Below are positions 7,973-17,536 of a stretch of DNA of 64,000 bases, piece after piece. The position numbers were made by a program, and so were the translations under genes. Every line of letters begins with the position of its first letter. Position 1 is the stretch's first letter. This DNA comes from Novosphingobium sediminicola. GTDB lineage: Bacteria > Pseudomonadota > Alphaproteobacteria > Sphingomonadales > Sphingomonadaceae. The notes below the pieces were generated by a model, which had not been told where the DNA came from, searched no databases, and worked only from the letters and a program-made list of their open reading frames with translations. The DNA is taken from contig NZ_JACIDX010000023.1 in assembly GCF_014196525.1 (NCBI RefSeq), positions 1-64,000 of the forward strand, read 5' to 3'.

Positions 7973-9633
7973 ACAGCTTTGCCAATCCCGTGTTGCGCGG
8001 TTTCAACCCCGATCCGTCCATCCTGCGCGTAGGCCGGGATTTCTATATCGCAACCTCCACCTTTGAATGGTTTCCCGGCGTTCAAATCCACCACAGCCGC
8101 GATCTGGTCCACTGGCGCCTGGCCAGCCGCCCGCTTTCCCGCGCCAGCCAGCTCGACATGCGCGGCAATCCCGATTCCTGCGGTGTCTGGGCGCCGGACC
8201 TGACCTATGCCGACGGGCGCTTCTGGCTGGTCTATACCGATGTAAAGCGCTACGGCCTGACCACGGTGAACGGGGCGCATGGCGCCTCGATGCGCGATTT
8301 TCACAATTATCTGGTCGTCGCGCCCAACATCGATGGGCCATGGTCCGATCCAGTCCATCTCAACAGCAGTGGGTTTGATCCGGCGCTGTTCCATGATGAT
8401 GACGGGCGCTGCTGGCTGCTCAACATGCTGTGGGACCACCGGCCCGACCGGGGCCGTTTCGGCGGCATCGTGCTGCAGGAAATCGACAAGGAAACGTTGC
8501 GCCTGAAGGGCGAGCGGCGGCTGATCTATCGCGGCACGGAGCGCGGCTTTACCGAAGGGCCGCATCTCTACAAACGCGATGGCTGGTATCACCTGCTGGT
8601 GGCCGAAGGCGGCACGGGATGGAACCATGCCGTGGTCATGGCGCGCAGCCGCTCGATCGGCGGACCTTATGAAACCCACCCTGACGGCGCGGTGCTGACG
8701 GCGGCAGGGCGGCAGGAAGGCGCGATCACCCGCGCGGGCCATGGCGATCTGGTCGAGCTGGAGGATGGCAGTCCGTGGCTGGCCTATCTCTGCGGGCGGC
8801 CTCTGCCCGGACTGGCGCGCTGTCCGCTGGGGCGCGAAACGGCGATCCAGCCGATGCGCTGGGACGAGGATGGCTGGCTGCGCAGCGTGACGCCCGGCGC
8901 GCAGCCGGACCCCAATCCGCCATTGCCCTCCCTGCCGCCGTGCCCCTGGCCGGAGCAGCCATGGGACGGCCAATTTGCGCCCGGCCCCCTGCCCGACGAT
9001 CTGCAATGGCTGCGCAGCCCCGACAGCGGGCGACTGTGGAGCCTCGATGCGCGTCCGCATTGGTTGCGGCTTTATGGACGGGAATCGATCAAGAGTCATT
9101 TCGAGCAGGCGCTTGTCGCACGCCGCTTTCAGCATTTCCGCTTTACGGCCTCCACCTGCATCGATTTCGATCCGGCCCATTTCCAGCAGAATGCTGGACT
9201 GGTATGCTATTACAACAGCACGAAATTCTACTATCTCCACCTGACCCGCGATACGGGCGGGCGCGAATTGCGGATCATGTCGGCCATTCCCGGCACCGGC
9301 GCCCATGACAGTCTGGTCGCCTCCGAATTGCCCGCCGGGCCGATCGAATTATGCGCCGAAGTGGACCACCAATGGCTGCGCTTCGGCTGGCGGGCGAAAG
9401 GTGCGGATGCATGGGAATGGGCGCCGCAAAGGCTTGATGTCAGCGTGCTTTCCGATGAGGTCTCGCTGCCCGGCTATCCCAATTTCACCGGCGCCTTTGT
9501 CGCCATGGCGTGTCAGGATCTGTCGGGCGCGGGGCGCCATGCCGATTTCGCCTGGTTCCGCTATGATGCGCGGGATGACGCGCCCGATCAGTCCGGCTCC
9601 GCCACCGAAATGCGCGCGGTGGAATCGCGATAG
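7969..9633 (+). CDS. GH43 beta-xylosidase, cytoplasmic
   Basis: 554 residues, no signal peptide. Five-bladed propeller (about 1-310) followed by a beta-sandwich of the kind attached to XynB-type beta-xylosidases (about 330-540). The three family carboxylates are visible: Asp15 (FNPDPS, base), Asp137 (SGFDPALF) and Glu196 (FTEGPH, acid). It should release xylose, perhaps also arabinose, from short oligosaccharides inside the cell, feeding XylA/XylB. Translationally coupled to the MFS gene by ATGA. Its 3' end overlaps the convergent LacI gene by 46 bases. Confidence 0.9.
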   Translation: MNSFANPVLRGFNPDPSILRVGRDFYIATSTFEWFPGVQIHHSRDLVHWRLASRPLSRASQLDMRGNPDSCGVWAPDLTYADGRFWLVYTDVKRYGLTTVNGAHGASMRDFHNYLVVAPNIDGPWSDPVHLNSSGFDPALFHDDDGRCWLLNMLWDHRPDRGRFGGIVLQEIDKETLRLKGERRLIYRGTERGFTEGPHLYKRDGWYHLLVAEGGTGWNHAVVMARSRSIGGPYETHPDGAVLTAAGRQEGAITRAGHGDLVELEDGSPWLAYLCGRPLPGLARCPLGRETAIQPMRWDEDGWLRSVTPGAQPDPNPPLPSLPPCPWPEQPWDGQFAPGPLPDDLQWLRSPDSGRLWSLDARPHWLRLYGRESIKSHFEQALVARRFQHFRFTASTCIDFDPAHFQQNAGLVCYYNSTKFYYLHLTRDTGGRELRIMSAIPGTGAHDSLVASELPAGPIELCAEVDHQWLRFGWRAKGADAWEWAPQRLDVSVLSDEVSLPGYPNFTGAFVAMACQDLSGAGRHADFAWFRYDARDDAPDQSGSATEMRAVESR

Positions 9634-10634
9634 ACGATTGAATGATCCAGCACACAGTCGCTGACCGCGCCCGGCCTCAACAGGGCCGGGCCGGCCTCCT
9701 GCGCCACATAGGCCAGCGCCTCGGCGGCCAGACGGCGCAGCGGCTGATGCACTGTGGTCAAGGTCGGCCACAGGGTGACGGCGGCGGCCGTATCGTCAAA
9801 CCCCACCACTGTCAGCGCGCCGGGGACATCAATCTGGCGGCGGTGCGCCACCGATACCACGGCGGCGGCCATATCGTCGTTGCTGGCGAAAATGGCCGTG
9901 GGCGGCGATGGCGCGTCGAGCAGCAGCTCGCCTGCAGCAAGGCCCGAAGTATAGCTGAAATCGCCCTGCGCCACCCGCACCTCGACCCCGCCTATTTCGC
10001 GCACGGCGGCATAGAATCCGGCCATGCGCTCGGCGCTGGCGGCCTGATCGGGGTTGCCCAGAATAAAGCCCAGCCGACGGTGGCCCAGATCGAGCAGGTG
10101 ATGCGTCATTTCATAAGCCGCGCGGTGATTGTCGATCCGCACACAGAGCGCGTCCGAAATCTTGTAGGCCCCCACCGCCGCAATGGGCCGCCCCAACGGT
10201 TCGAGCACCGAGAGGATCTTGCGCGATTCGCCCAGCGGCGGGGCAAGGATAAAGCCCGAAAGCCCCGCCGCAGCGAATTGTTCGAGGGCCTCAGGCCCCG
10301 GCGCCTTGCCCGCCTCGCCCTTGAGCAGCGAGAGGCGGGCGCCGCGAATGGAGGCCTCCTCAAAAATGCCGGTCAGAAACTCGCTCATAAAGGCGGCGCT
10401 GGGGTTGGAATAGATCACCCCCACTTGCAGCTCGGTCGAGGTGACCAGACTGCGCGCGGCGACATTGGGCGTATAGGACAATTCCCGGATCGCCTTTTCC
10501 ACCGCCTCGCGCGTTTCGGACCGCACGCCTTCCCGGCCATTGATGACGCGCGAAACCGTCATCGCCGAAACACCCGCAAGGCGGGCAACGTCGATGATCG
10601 TGGCGCCTCCACCGGAACGATCAGACCTTGCCAT
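9588..10634 (-). CDS. LacI-family repressor 1
   Basis: 348 residues. N-terminal helix-turn-helix at about 11-31 (TIIDVARLAGVSAMTVSRVI), hinge helix near 55-62 (NVAARSL), and a periplasmic-binding-like sensor domain to the end (FASNDDMAAAV, VVGFDDTA). A good ribosome site (GAAAGG) precedes the ATG. It lies beside the GH9 gene and is one of two LacI regulators in the locus. Its recognition-helix sequence is almost the same as that of the second one (40464-41516), so both may read the same palindromes. A half-site CGCTATC lies at 10651-10657 upstream of it. Confidence 0.92.
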   Translation of the reverse strand: MARSDRSGGGATIIDVARLAGVSAMTVSRVINGREGVRSETREAVEKAIRELSYTPNVAARSLVTSTELQVGVIYSNPSAAFMSEFLTGIFEEASIRGARLSLLKGEAGKAPGPEALEQFAAAGLSGFILAPPLGESRKILSVLEPLGRPIAAVGAYKISDALCVRIDNHRAAYEMTHHLLDLGHRRLGFILGNPDQAASAERMAGFYAAVREIGGVEVRVAQGDFSYTSGLAAGELLLDAPSPPTAIFASNDDMAAAVVSVAHRRQIDVPGALTVVGFDDTAAAVTLWPTLTTVHQPLRRLAAEALAYVAQEAGPALLRPGAVSDCVLDHSIVYRDSTARISVAEPD

Positions 10635-10715
10635 GCCAAACCTTTCTACCCGCTATCTGACAAGATCCTTTAAGTAAGGTTCAGCCCTTTTGAAAGCCAT
10701 CTTGAGCGCCCGGCC

Positions 10716-13229
10716 TCACTCCTTCGCGCGCAGGCGGTCGGCGGCATTGACCAGTTCGATCCAGGTCGCCCCTTCGGGCACGACATATTCGTTCTCGCCC
10801 CAGAAAAAGGGCCAGTCCTCGTGGTTTTCTGGAAAGTCGGGCTTGATGATCAACACGCCCGGCACCACGCCCCCCGCGATATAGGAAAAGTCGGCCCGGT
10901 TGTTGCCATAGGCCACCTCCTTGGACACCGTGCCCACACCCGAGACGAAGGAAATGTCCGAGCCGGGATGATGGCCGGTGATATAGGCCACCCCGCGCCA
11001 GACCGCATCGCGCCCGACGATTTCGGGAAAAGCTCCATGCAGCGCATCGGCCACCAGCGCATAGGCCATAACCGTGCTGGCCCCGGCCCATCCCCCGGTC
11101 GTGATCGGCACGCCAAAGGGATTGGTGCGGGCGATGCGGTCGCTTTCCTCTTTCCATTGGCGCACGGTCGGGATCATCGCCCGGCGATAGGCCGCAGGCA
11201 TATAGGGCAGCGCGGCCACCGCCGTCTGCGCATTGGGGGCAAAGGCCCCGGCCACCTTGGGCCAGAGCGCCATCACAGCATCGGCATAGGCTTTTTTGCG
11301 CGTGGTCTTGAGCAATTCTACGGCTGCGGCAAATTTCTCCCAATCCAGCGGGCCACCCGTCGTGTTGCCATGCGAAAAGAGGTCGGGCGCGTGGGACTGC
11401 TCCTCCTGCCAGACGCGCTCGGCCGTGGCCAAAGCCTTGGTCGAGAGCGCATCGTCCTGTCCCTTGAGCACCCTGCCGGCCGCCGCCAGCGCCGAGAGCG
11501 ATCCATAATTAAGCGCCGAAACCTTGCTGGTAAAAGCCCAGCGATCATCGGGCGTGCCACTGCGCCCGTCGTGCATTTCGCCGGGCTTGAGCGCCGGATC
11601 ATAGGGCAGACCATCGGTCTTGTTCACCGCATCGCCCAGATGCGTGTATTGCGCCACATCGGGCTCGACAATGCCGTGGATCGCATGGCCCACCGCGTCG
11701 AACTGGGCCAGCAATTGCAGCGTGCCATGGGCCACCTGCTGCACCACATCGGGCCGCCCGTCGGGCACATGGATCTCGACATGGCGCCGCGTCTCGTCCA
11801 CGCTGACCGTGTCGCGATCCAGCCCGAAACGCTCGCGCGAGGCGGCCAGCGAGCGCACCACCTGATATTGCGACTGGGTGCGAATGTCGAAGTCGCCCGC
11901 ATCGAACCATCCGCCCACATTCAGACCCGGAATGGGCTGGCCCGGCTGAAAAGGCGTGTCGGTGGTCGGCCCCTGACGATAAAGGTCGATATGTTCGTGA
12001 TTGACCGGGGCCTGCCGCGCATCATCGCGGTGGGAATCGCCGTGCCACACACGATAGGCCTCATTCACCGAGACATGATCCATCGCCACCGGGAAATAGA
12101 CATCATTGGTGGCATGCCAGGCATCAGCATAGACATCATCGGCAATACGGAAAGGCGCGGTGCGCACATCGCCATATTCGAGTTGATAAAGGCCCGGCTG
12201 CTTCACATCGCTGAAGTCCATCTGCAGATAGTGATAGCGCAGATAATCGCCCCATTCGCGTGGCTGCTCGGACCGAACGGTGGTTGGTGCGCCATCCGCG
12301 CCAATACGCAGCAGGCGCAGCGGCAGGCGGCGTTTGTCATTGGCATCCAATTCCACCGTGGCCAGTTTGGAGGCCGCAGGCGCATAGCCCAATTGCGAAT
12401 GGGCGATCACCGGGCGGCGCAGCCATCCGGGGCTGGTCTGGGGCCGGATCGTCCATGTCAGCACCGCCCCGCTCTTGCCCGCAGGCAGCAGCGAGCGCAG
12501 CACGAACCAGCCGTTCTGCGCCTGATTGCGGCCATCAAAGAGCATGATGGGCGCATTGCCCGTGATCCTCACCCGCCGCGCCGGATCTTCGGGCGCAAGG
12601 ACGAAATCACGCCCGTTGGCCATGGGCAAAGGTTCGGCCCCCGGCCCTTCGCTGCGCCCGCTGGCGGCATTGCGCTGATCGGTCTGAACCATGGCGCCAA
12701 CGGGATGGAGCGGGAAACTGCCCGCCACGCCATCGGCCATAAAGGCATGATGGAAATAGGCCGAGGGTAGGAATTCCAGATTGAACCCGGCCTTGCCCAC
12801 CAGAGCATCGGGAACCGGACGGTCGAGCAGGATGCTGACCACCACGCCGTCACCCTGCTGCTGCGCGCGGATCGTATAGGCCCAATCGTAATCGGCATAG
12901 CGCAGGCGCGTTTCGATCACGCCCGCCGCGCGGTCCACCTTGCGCGTGACCATGGCGCCGATCGGGTCCCACTGGCCCGGCGTGGCCGAAAGGCGCACAT
13001 CGCCATTGGTGGCATTGCGCAGACCCTGCTGGATGATCTCGACGCCGCTGATCTTGGAATCGGCAAACAGCCCGTCATACCAATTGGAAAAGGCCAGCAC
13101 ATTGACCCCAGCCGCCTCGTAATAGCCTTTATCACCCAAGGACAGGGCATCGGGCGCATTTTGCGCCCATGCCGGGGCGCCGACGGCCAACAGACCAAGG
13201 CAAAACAGCAATCTGGACTTTCCGGGCAT
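10716..13229 (-). CDS. GH9 endo-beta-1,4-glucanase-like enzyme, exported
   Basis: 837 residues. Signal peptide 1-22 (GAPAWA), an extra N-terminal beta-rich region to about 260, an Ig-like domain (about 265-370, the CelD-N type) and the GH9 alpha/alpha barrel to the end. The catalytic DAGD is at 443-446 (GGWFDAGDFD) and the acid is probably Glu814 in WGENEYVVPEG. GH9 enzymes mostly cut beta-1,4-glucan backbones, including xyloglucan. Its presence suggests the locus handles a glucan-backbone hemicellulose as well as xylan. Start chosen at 13229 (site GGAGGGGG); an ATG at 13256 is too far upstream of the signal peptide. Strictly glucanase, xyloglucanase or an exo-acting enzyme cannot be decided. 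Confidence 0.85.
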   Translation of the reverse strand: MPGKSRLLFCLGLLAVGAPAWAQNAPDALSLGDKGYYEAAGVNVLAFSNWYDGLFADSKISGVEIIQQGLRNATNGDVRLSATPGQWDPIGAMVTRKVDRAAGVIETRLRYADYDWAYTIRAQQQGDGVVVSILLDRPVPDALVGKAGFNLEFLPSAYFHHAFMADGVAGSFPLHPVGAMVQTDQRNAASGRSEGPGAEPLPMANGRDFVLAPEDPARRVRITGNAPIMLFDGRNQAQNGWFVLRSLLPAGKSGAVLTWTIRPQTSPGWLRRPVIAHSQLGYAPAASKLATVELDANDKRRLPLRLLRIGADGAPTTVRSEQPREWGDYLRYHYLQMDFSDVKQPGLYQLEYGDVRTAPFRIADDVYADAWHATNDVYFPVAMDHVSVNEAYRVWHGDSHRDDARQAPVNHEHIDLYRQGPTTDTPFQPGQPIPGLNVGGWFDAGDFDIRTQSQYQVVRSLAASRERFGLDRDTVSVDETRRHVEIHVPDGRPDVVQQVAHGTLQLLAQFDAVGHAIHGIVEPDVAQYTHLGDAVNKTDGLPYDPALKPGEMHDGRSGTPDDRWAFTSKVSALNYGSLSALAAAGRVLKGQDDALSTKALATAERVWQEEQSHAPDLFSHGNTTGGPLDWEKFAAAVELLKTTRKKAYADAVMALWPKVAGAFAPNAQTAVAALPYMPAAYRRAMIPTVRQWKEESDRIARTNPFGVPITTGGWAGASTVMAYALVADALHGAFPEIVGRDAVWRGVAYITGHHPGSDISFVSGVGTVSKEVAYGNNRADFSYIAGGVVPGVLIIKPDFPENHEDWPFFWGENEYVVPEGATWIELVNAADRLRAKE

Positions 13230-13342
13230 GGCCCCCTCCAATGTTTGCGCTATCATTTATCAAAGGAAAAACGCGCAGTCCACCGCCTCATCCTGCAAAT
13301 TAGCCTGCGTCGAATGGCGATTTTCGATTGATGATAGCTAAC

Positions 13343-13354
13343 GATAGCGCTATC
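13343..13354. promoter_or_regulatory. LacI-type operator, GATAGCGCTATC (GH9 / GH43 divergon)
   Basis: Perfect palindrome, preceded at 13333-13342 by a shortened copy (GATAGCTAAC), and with a half-site GCGCTATC at 13247-13254. It lies 43 bases before the GH43 start and about 115 from the GH9 start. Confidence 0.7.
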
Positions 13355-13396
13355 AAAGAATCATCGTGATGGCCCGCCTCAAGAGGGCCACAGCAA

Positions 13397-14512
13397 ATGA
13401 GGATGTCGAACGTGAAGGGAAAGATTTCCACCCTTGGCGCTGCCGTTGTGCTGGCCGCGCTACTGCCCACCCACGCCTTTGGCGCCGAAGATGCCCCCGG
13501 CGCCCCTGCCTCAGCCTTTCGCGATCAACCGCTGGTGACCAGCATCTATACCGCCGACCCTTCGGCCCATGTGTTTGGCGGCAAGATCTATGTCTATCCC
13601 TCGCACGATATCCCGACGGACATTCCCAATGACGATCTGGGCAACCAATACGCGATGCGCGACTATCGCGTGCTGCGCATGGACCGCATCGGCGGCAAGG
13701 TGACGATCGGGCCGGTGGCGCTGGATGTGAAGAATGTGCCCTGGGCCAGCCAACAGATGTGGGCGCCCGACGCGGCCTACAGGAACGGCACCTATTACCT
13801 CTACTTCCCCGCGCGCGACAAGACCAAGGACAAGAACGGTCTCGGCACTTTCCGCATCGGCGTGGCCACATCGAAAAGCCCGATGGGGCCGTTCAAGGCC
13901 GAACCCAAACCCATCGCGGGCAGCTATTCGATGGACCCGGCCGTCTTCACCGACACAGACGGCAAGAGCTATATGTATTTCGGCGGCATCTGGGGCGGCC
14001 AGCTTCAGCGCTGGGCCGGCGGCAAGTTCGACCCCAATGGTTCGGACACCGACCTTGGCCGGAATGACCAGCCCGCGCTGTCTGGCAAGGTGGCGCGCAT
14101 GGGCGCCGATATGAAGAGCTTTGCCGAAAAGCCGCGCGATGCGGTGATTCTGGACGAAAATGGCAAGCCGGTCCTGACCGGCGACCATGAGCGGCGCTTC
14201 TTTGAAGCATCATGGATGTTCACGCGCGGCGGCAAATATTACTACACCTATTCCACCGGCGACACGCATTTCCTGAACTATGCGATCGGCGACAACCCTT
14301 ATGGCCCGTTCAAATATACCGGCCATATCCTGAAGCCGGTTCAGGGCTGGACCACCCATCATTCGATCATTCAGGCCAACGGTAAATGGTGGCTGTTCTA
14401 TGCCGATACCCAGCTTTCGAACAAAAACCATCTGCGCAATGTGAAGGTGACCGAGCTGACCTTTAACGCCGATGGCACGATCCAGACCATCGATCCGCTG
14501 CAGGCGCGCTGA
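13397..14512 (+). CDS. GH43 arabinofuranosidase/xylosidase, exported
   Basis: 371 residues with a signal peptide (about 1-29, THAFGA). Single five-bladed propeller. Asp54 (YTADPSAHV), Asp180 (SMDPAVF) and Glu270 (FFEASWM) match the GH43 triad, and WTTHHSI is the late histidine block of the family. It would trim arabinose or xylose from xylan pieces in the periplasm or outside. First gene of an operon with xylB and xylA, four bases before the xylB start. ATG 13397 has a GAGGG site 9 bases away; ATG 13403 is possible. Exact specificity is not readable. Confidence 0.87.
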   Translation: MRMSNVKGKISTLGAAVVLAALLPTHAFGAEDAPGAPASAFRDQPLVTSIYTADPSAHVFGGKIYVYPSHDIPTDIPNDDLGNQYAMRDYRVLRMDRIGGKVTIGPVALDVKNVPWASQQMWAPDAAYRNGTYYLYFPARDKTKDKNGLGTFRIGVATSKSPMGPFKAEPKPIAGSYSMDPAVFTDTDGKSYMYFGGIWGGQLQRWAGGKFDPNGSDTDLGRNDQPALSGKVARMGADMKSFAEKPRDAVILDENGKPVLTGDHERRFFEASWMFTRGGKYYYTYSTGDTHFLNYAIGDNPYGPFKYTGHILKPVQGWTTHHSIIQANGKWWLFYADTQLSNKNHLRNVKVTELTFNADGTIQTIDPLQAR

Positions 14513-14516
14513 CCCC

Positions 14517-15968
14517 ATGTTTCTGGGCATAGATATCGGCACCAGCGGGGTGAAAGCCGTGGTGACCGCCAGCGACGGGCGCGTCCTTTCGCAATGCAGC
14601 GCGGCGCTTTCGGTTTCGCGGCCGCAGGAATTGTGGTCGCAGCAGGCGCCCGATGACTGGGTGGATGCCACGCATCGCGCGGTGCTGGGGCTGGATGCAG
14701 GATTGCGCCGCGCGGTGGCGGCCATCGGCCTTGCAGGGCAAATGCATGGCGCCACCTTGCTGGGCGCCGATGACCGCCCCTTGCGCCCCGCGATCCTGTG
14801 GAACGATGGGCGCAGCCATGCGCAATGCGCCGCGCTGGAGGCCGCCGAGCCGCAAAGCCGCGCGATCACCGGCAACATTGCCATGCCCGGCTTCACCGCG
14901 CCCAAGCTGCTCTGGGTGCACGAACATGAACCGAAAGTGTTTGCCGCCACCAAAACGGTGCTGCTGCCCAAGGATTATGTCCGCCTTGCTCTGACCGGCG
15001 AAAAGGCCAGCGACATGTCGGATGCCGCCGGGACGCTGTGGCTCGATGTGGCCCGCCGTGCCTGGTCAGAGGCCATGCTGGGCGCCACCGGACTGACGCT
15101 TGATCATATGCCGCGCCTGTATGAAGGGCCGCAGATCACCGGCCATCTGCGCGCCGAAGTGGCTGCACAATGGAGTATGGAGACCGTGCCCGTGGTGGCG
15201 GGCGCGGGCGACAATGCGGCGGGCGCCTTGGGCGTGGGCGTGACGGGCGAGGGGCAAGGCATGCTCTCGCTGGGTACATCGGGCGTGATCTTTGTTGCGG
15301 GCGATGCGTTCCGGCCCAATCCGGCGCGCGCTGTCCATGCCTTTTGCCATGCCTTGCCCGGTGTGTGGCATCAGATGAGCGTGCATCTTTCGGCCGCCTC
15401 CTGCATCGACTGGGCAGCGTCGGCCTGTCAGGTGCCCGGCCCGGCGGAATTCTTCGCCCTGGCCGAAAGCGCGGGGCCATGCGCAGGGCCGGAACTGTTC
15501 CTGCCCTATCTTTCGGGCGAACGCACACCGCATAATGACCCGCATCTGCGCGCAGGCTTTGTCGGGCTGAGCCATGAGACCACCACCGCCCGCCTTGCCG
15601 CCGCCGTGCTGGAGGGCGTGGCTTTTGCCCATGCCGACGGCATCGACGCCCTGCGCGAGGCGGGTACGCAGATCGAGGAACTGGCCGTGATCGGCGGCGG
15701 TTCGCGCTCGCTCCATTGGGGCCATATTCTGGCCAGTGTGCTGGGCGTGCGCCTGCTCTATCTCGAAGGCGGCGAAGTCGGCCCGGCGCTGGGCGCGGCG
15801 CGCCTGGCCCAACTGGGTACGGGCGGCGATCCGGCCTCCATCTGCACCCGCCCGCCGATCCGCGCCGCCATCGAGCCGGACCTCGATCTGGCCGCCCGCC
15901 TTGCCCCTCAGCGCCAACGCTTTCAACGCGCCACATGGGCGCTGCGTCAACTTCAGGAGAAATTTTGA
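14517..15968 (+). CDS. xylB: Xylulokinase
   Basis: 483 residues, FGGY kinase. The N-terminal phosphate-binding motif DIGTSGVKAVV begins at residue 5 and the second domain has GAGDNAAGALGVG with the catalytic Asp232, equivalent to Asp233 of E. coli XylB. The substrate block LAGQMHGATLL is typical of xylulokinase. It phosphorylates D-xylulose with ATP, giving xylulose 5-phosphate for the pentose phosphate pathway. It starts four bases after the GH43 stop and its TGA overlaps the xylA ATG by one base (TGATG), so translation is coupled on both sides. Confidence 0.93.
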   Translation: MFLGIDIGTSGVKAVVTASDGRVLSQCSAALSVSRPQELWSQQAPDDWVDATHRAVLGLDAGLRRAVAAIGLAGQMHGATLLGADDRPLRPAILWNDGRSHAQCAALEAAEPQSRAITGNIAMPGFTAPKLLWVHEHEPKVFAATKTVLLPKDYVRLALTGEKASDMSDAAGTLWLDVARRAWSEAMLGATGLTLDHMPRLYEGPQITGHLRAEVAAQWSMETVPVVAGAGDNAAGALGVGVTGEGQGMLSLGTSGVIFVAGDAFRPNPARAVHAFCHALPGVWHQMSVHLSAASCIDWAASACQVPGPAEFFALAESAGPCAGPELFLPYLSGERTPHNDPHLRAGFVGLSHETTTARLAAAVLEGVAFAHADGIDALREAGTQIEELAVIGGGSRSLHWGHILASVLGVRLLYLEGGEVGPALGAARLAQLGTGGDPASICTRPPIRAAIEPDLDLAARLAPQRQRFQRATWALRQLQEKF

Positions 15969-17275
15969 TGTCTGCCGCCTATTTCGCCGAATTTGACACG
16001 GTCCGCTATGAAGGCCCCGATGCCGCCAGCGATCTGGCCTACCGCTGGTATGACAAGGACCGCATGGTCTTTGGCAAGCGGATGGAAGACTATCTGCGCT
16101 TTGCGGTCTGCTTCTGGCACACCTTCTGCTGGCCGGGCAGCGATGTGTTCGGCGCGGGCACGTTCAACCGTCCATGGCTGATGGGCCCGGAGGATGAGGC
16201 CGCCGCCCGCGCCAAGCGCGAGGCCGCCCTCGCCTTTGTCGAAAAGCTCGACCTGCCCTTTTACTGCTTCCACGATGTCGACGTGATGGCGCCTGCCGAC
16301 AGCATCGGGGATTTCCGCAAGAGCTTTGCTCTGGCCGTCGATCATCTGGAGGAATTGCAGGCCAAGCATGGCCGCAAGCTGCTGTGGGGCACGGCCAATC
16401 TGTTCAGCCACCCGCGCTATCTGGCGGGCGCCGCCACTTCCCCACGCCCCGAAGTCTATGCCTGGGCCGCCAGCCAGGTCCGCGACGCGCTGGAGGCCAC
16501 GCATCGTTTGGGCGGCGCGAATTACGTGCTGTGGGGCGGGCGCGAAGGCTATGACACGATCCTCAACACCAATCTGGCAGTGGAGCAGGAGAATTTCGGC
16601 CGCTTCCTGCAACTGGTGGTCGAACACAAGCACAAGATCGGTTTTTCCGGCACGATCCTGATCGAGCCCAAGCCGCATGAGCCCACCAAGCACCAGTATG
16701 ATTTCGACACCCAGACCGTGTACGGATTCCTCAAGCGCTTTGGCCTTGAGGGCGAGGTGAAGGTCAATATCGAGGCCAATCACGCCACGCTTTCGGGCCA
16801 TACGTTCGAGCATGAAATCGCCATGGCGGGGGCGCTGGGCATCCTTGGTTCGATCGACGCCAATCGCGGCGATCCCCAGAATGGCTGGGACACCGACCAG
16901 TTCCCCAACTCGGTCGAGGAACTGACGCTGGCCTGTATCGAGATCGAGCGGGCGGGCGGCTTCACCACCGGCGGCTTCAATTTCGACGCCAAGGTGCGCC
17001 GTCAGTCGGTGGATGCGGCAGACCTGCTGCATGGCCATGTCGGCGGGGTGGATGTCATCGCCCGGTCGCTGCTGCGCGCCGAGGCGATCATCAAGGACGG
17101 CCGCCTCGACGCTTTCCGCGCCGAACGCTATGCCGGCTGGAGCAGCGATCTGGGCAAGAATATCAAGGGAGGTGATCTGGCCTCGATTGCCGATATGGCC
17201 GTGGCGGGCAATCTGGCGCCCCAGCCGGTTTCCGGGCGGCAGGAATGGCTGGAAAACCTGATCAACCGTTTCTGA
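15968..17275 (+). CDS. xylA: Xylose isomerase
   Basis: 435 residues, the class II length. Active-site residues are visible: His102 and Asp105 (CFHDVD), metal ligand Glu233 (LIEPKPHEP), the NIEANHATLSGH block and the GSIDANRGD metal site, with GGFNFDAKVRR near the end. It converts D-xylose to D-xylulose in the cytoplasm with Mg/Mn/Co. AGGAGA at 15956-15960 precedes the ATG, which overlaps the xylB stop. It is the last gene of the GH43-xylB-xylA operon; a good terminator hairpin follows. Confidence 0.96.
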   Translation: MSAAYFAEFDTVRYEGPDAASDLAYRWYDKDRMVFGKRMEDYLRFAVCFWHTFCWPGSDVFGAGTFNRPWLMGPEDEAAARAKREAALAFVEKLDLPFYCFHDVDVMAPADSIGDFRKSFALAVDHLEELQAKHGRKLLWGTANLFSHPRYLAGAATSPRPEVYAWAASQVRDALEATHRLGGANYVLWGGREGYDTILNTNLAVEQENFGRFLQLVVEHKHKIGFSGTILIEPKPHEPTKHQYDFDTQTVYGFLKRFGLEGEVKVNIEANHATLSGHTFEHEIAMAGALGILGSIDANRGDPQNGWDTDQFPNSVEELTLACIEIERAGGFTTGGFNFDAKVRRQSVDAADLLHGHVGGVDVIARSLLRAEAIIKDGRLDAFRAERYAGWSSDLGKNIKGGDLASIADMAVAGNLAPQPVSGRQEWLENLINRF

Positions 17276-17295
17276 CCGGGCCGGCTGTGATTCCA

Positions 17296-17326
17296 AGGGA
17301 AAGGGGGCCTATCGCCTCCTTTCCCT
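17296..17326 (+). terminator. Terminator after xylA
   Basis: 13-bp stem with one G-U pair (AGGGAAAGGGGGC / GCCTCCTTTCCCT) and a 5-base loop (CTATC), 20 bases after the xylA stop. Confidence 0.65.
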
Positions 17327-17468
17327 CTGCGGTCACGCGGGCAGACAATTATTTTATCATCAGACTATTTAAATCTTCGGGATCGGCGCTCATCGTGTTT
17401 GAATATCCCGAAATTCAAGCCATAATTTCACAGTCGCCATTAGAATTCCATTTTTGAACGCATAAAAT

Positions 17469-17480
17469 GATAGCGTGAAC
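17469..17480. promoter_or_regulatory. Degenerate LacI-type operator, GATAGCGTGAAC
   Basis: It matches GWTARCGYTAWC except at the ninth position. It lies 56 bases before the small secreted protein gene in an AT-rich stretch. Confidence 0.5.
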
Positions 17481-17536
17481 ATCGATTCTCTGGCATTTAA
17501 TCAGACCAATAAAAGAGCCCTTTCCAGAGGATTGCC

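Noticed and set aside
10821..12770. A 649-codon open frame on + opposite GH9
   Set aside because: The His/Gly/Arg-rich translation has no known motif, while the - strand has GH9 signatures.
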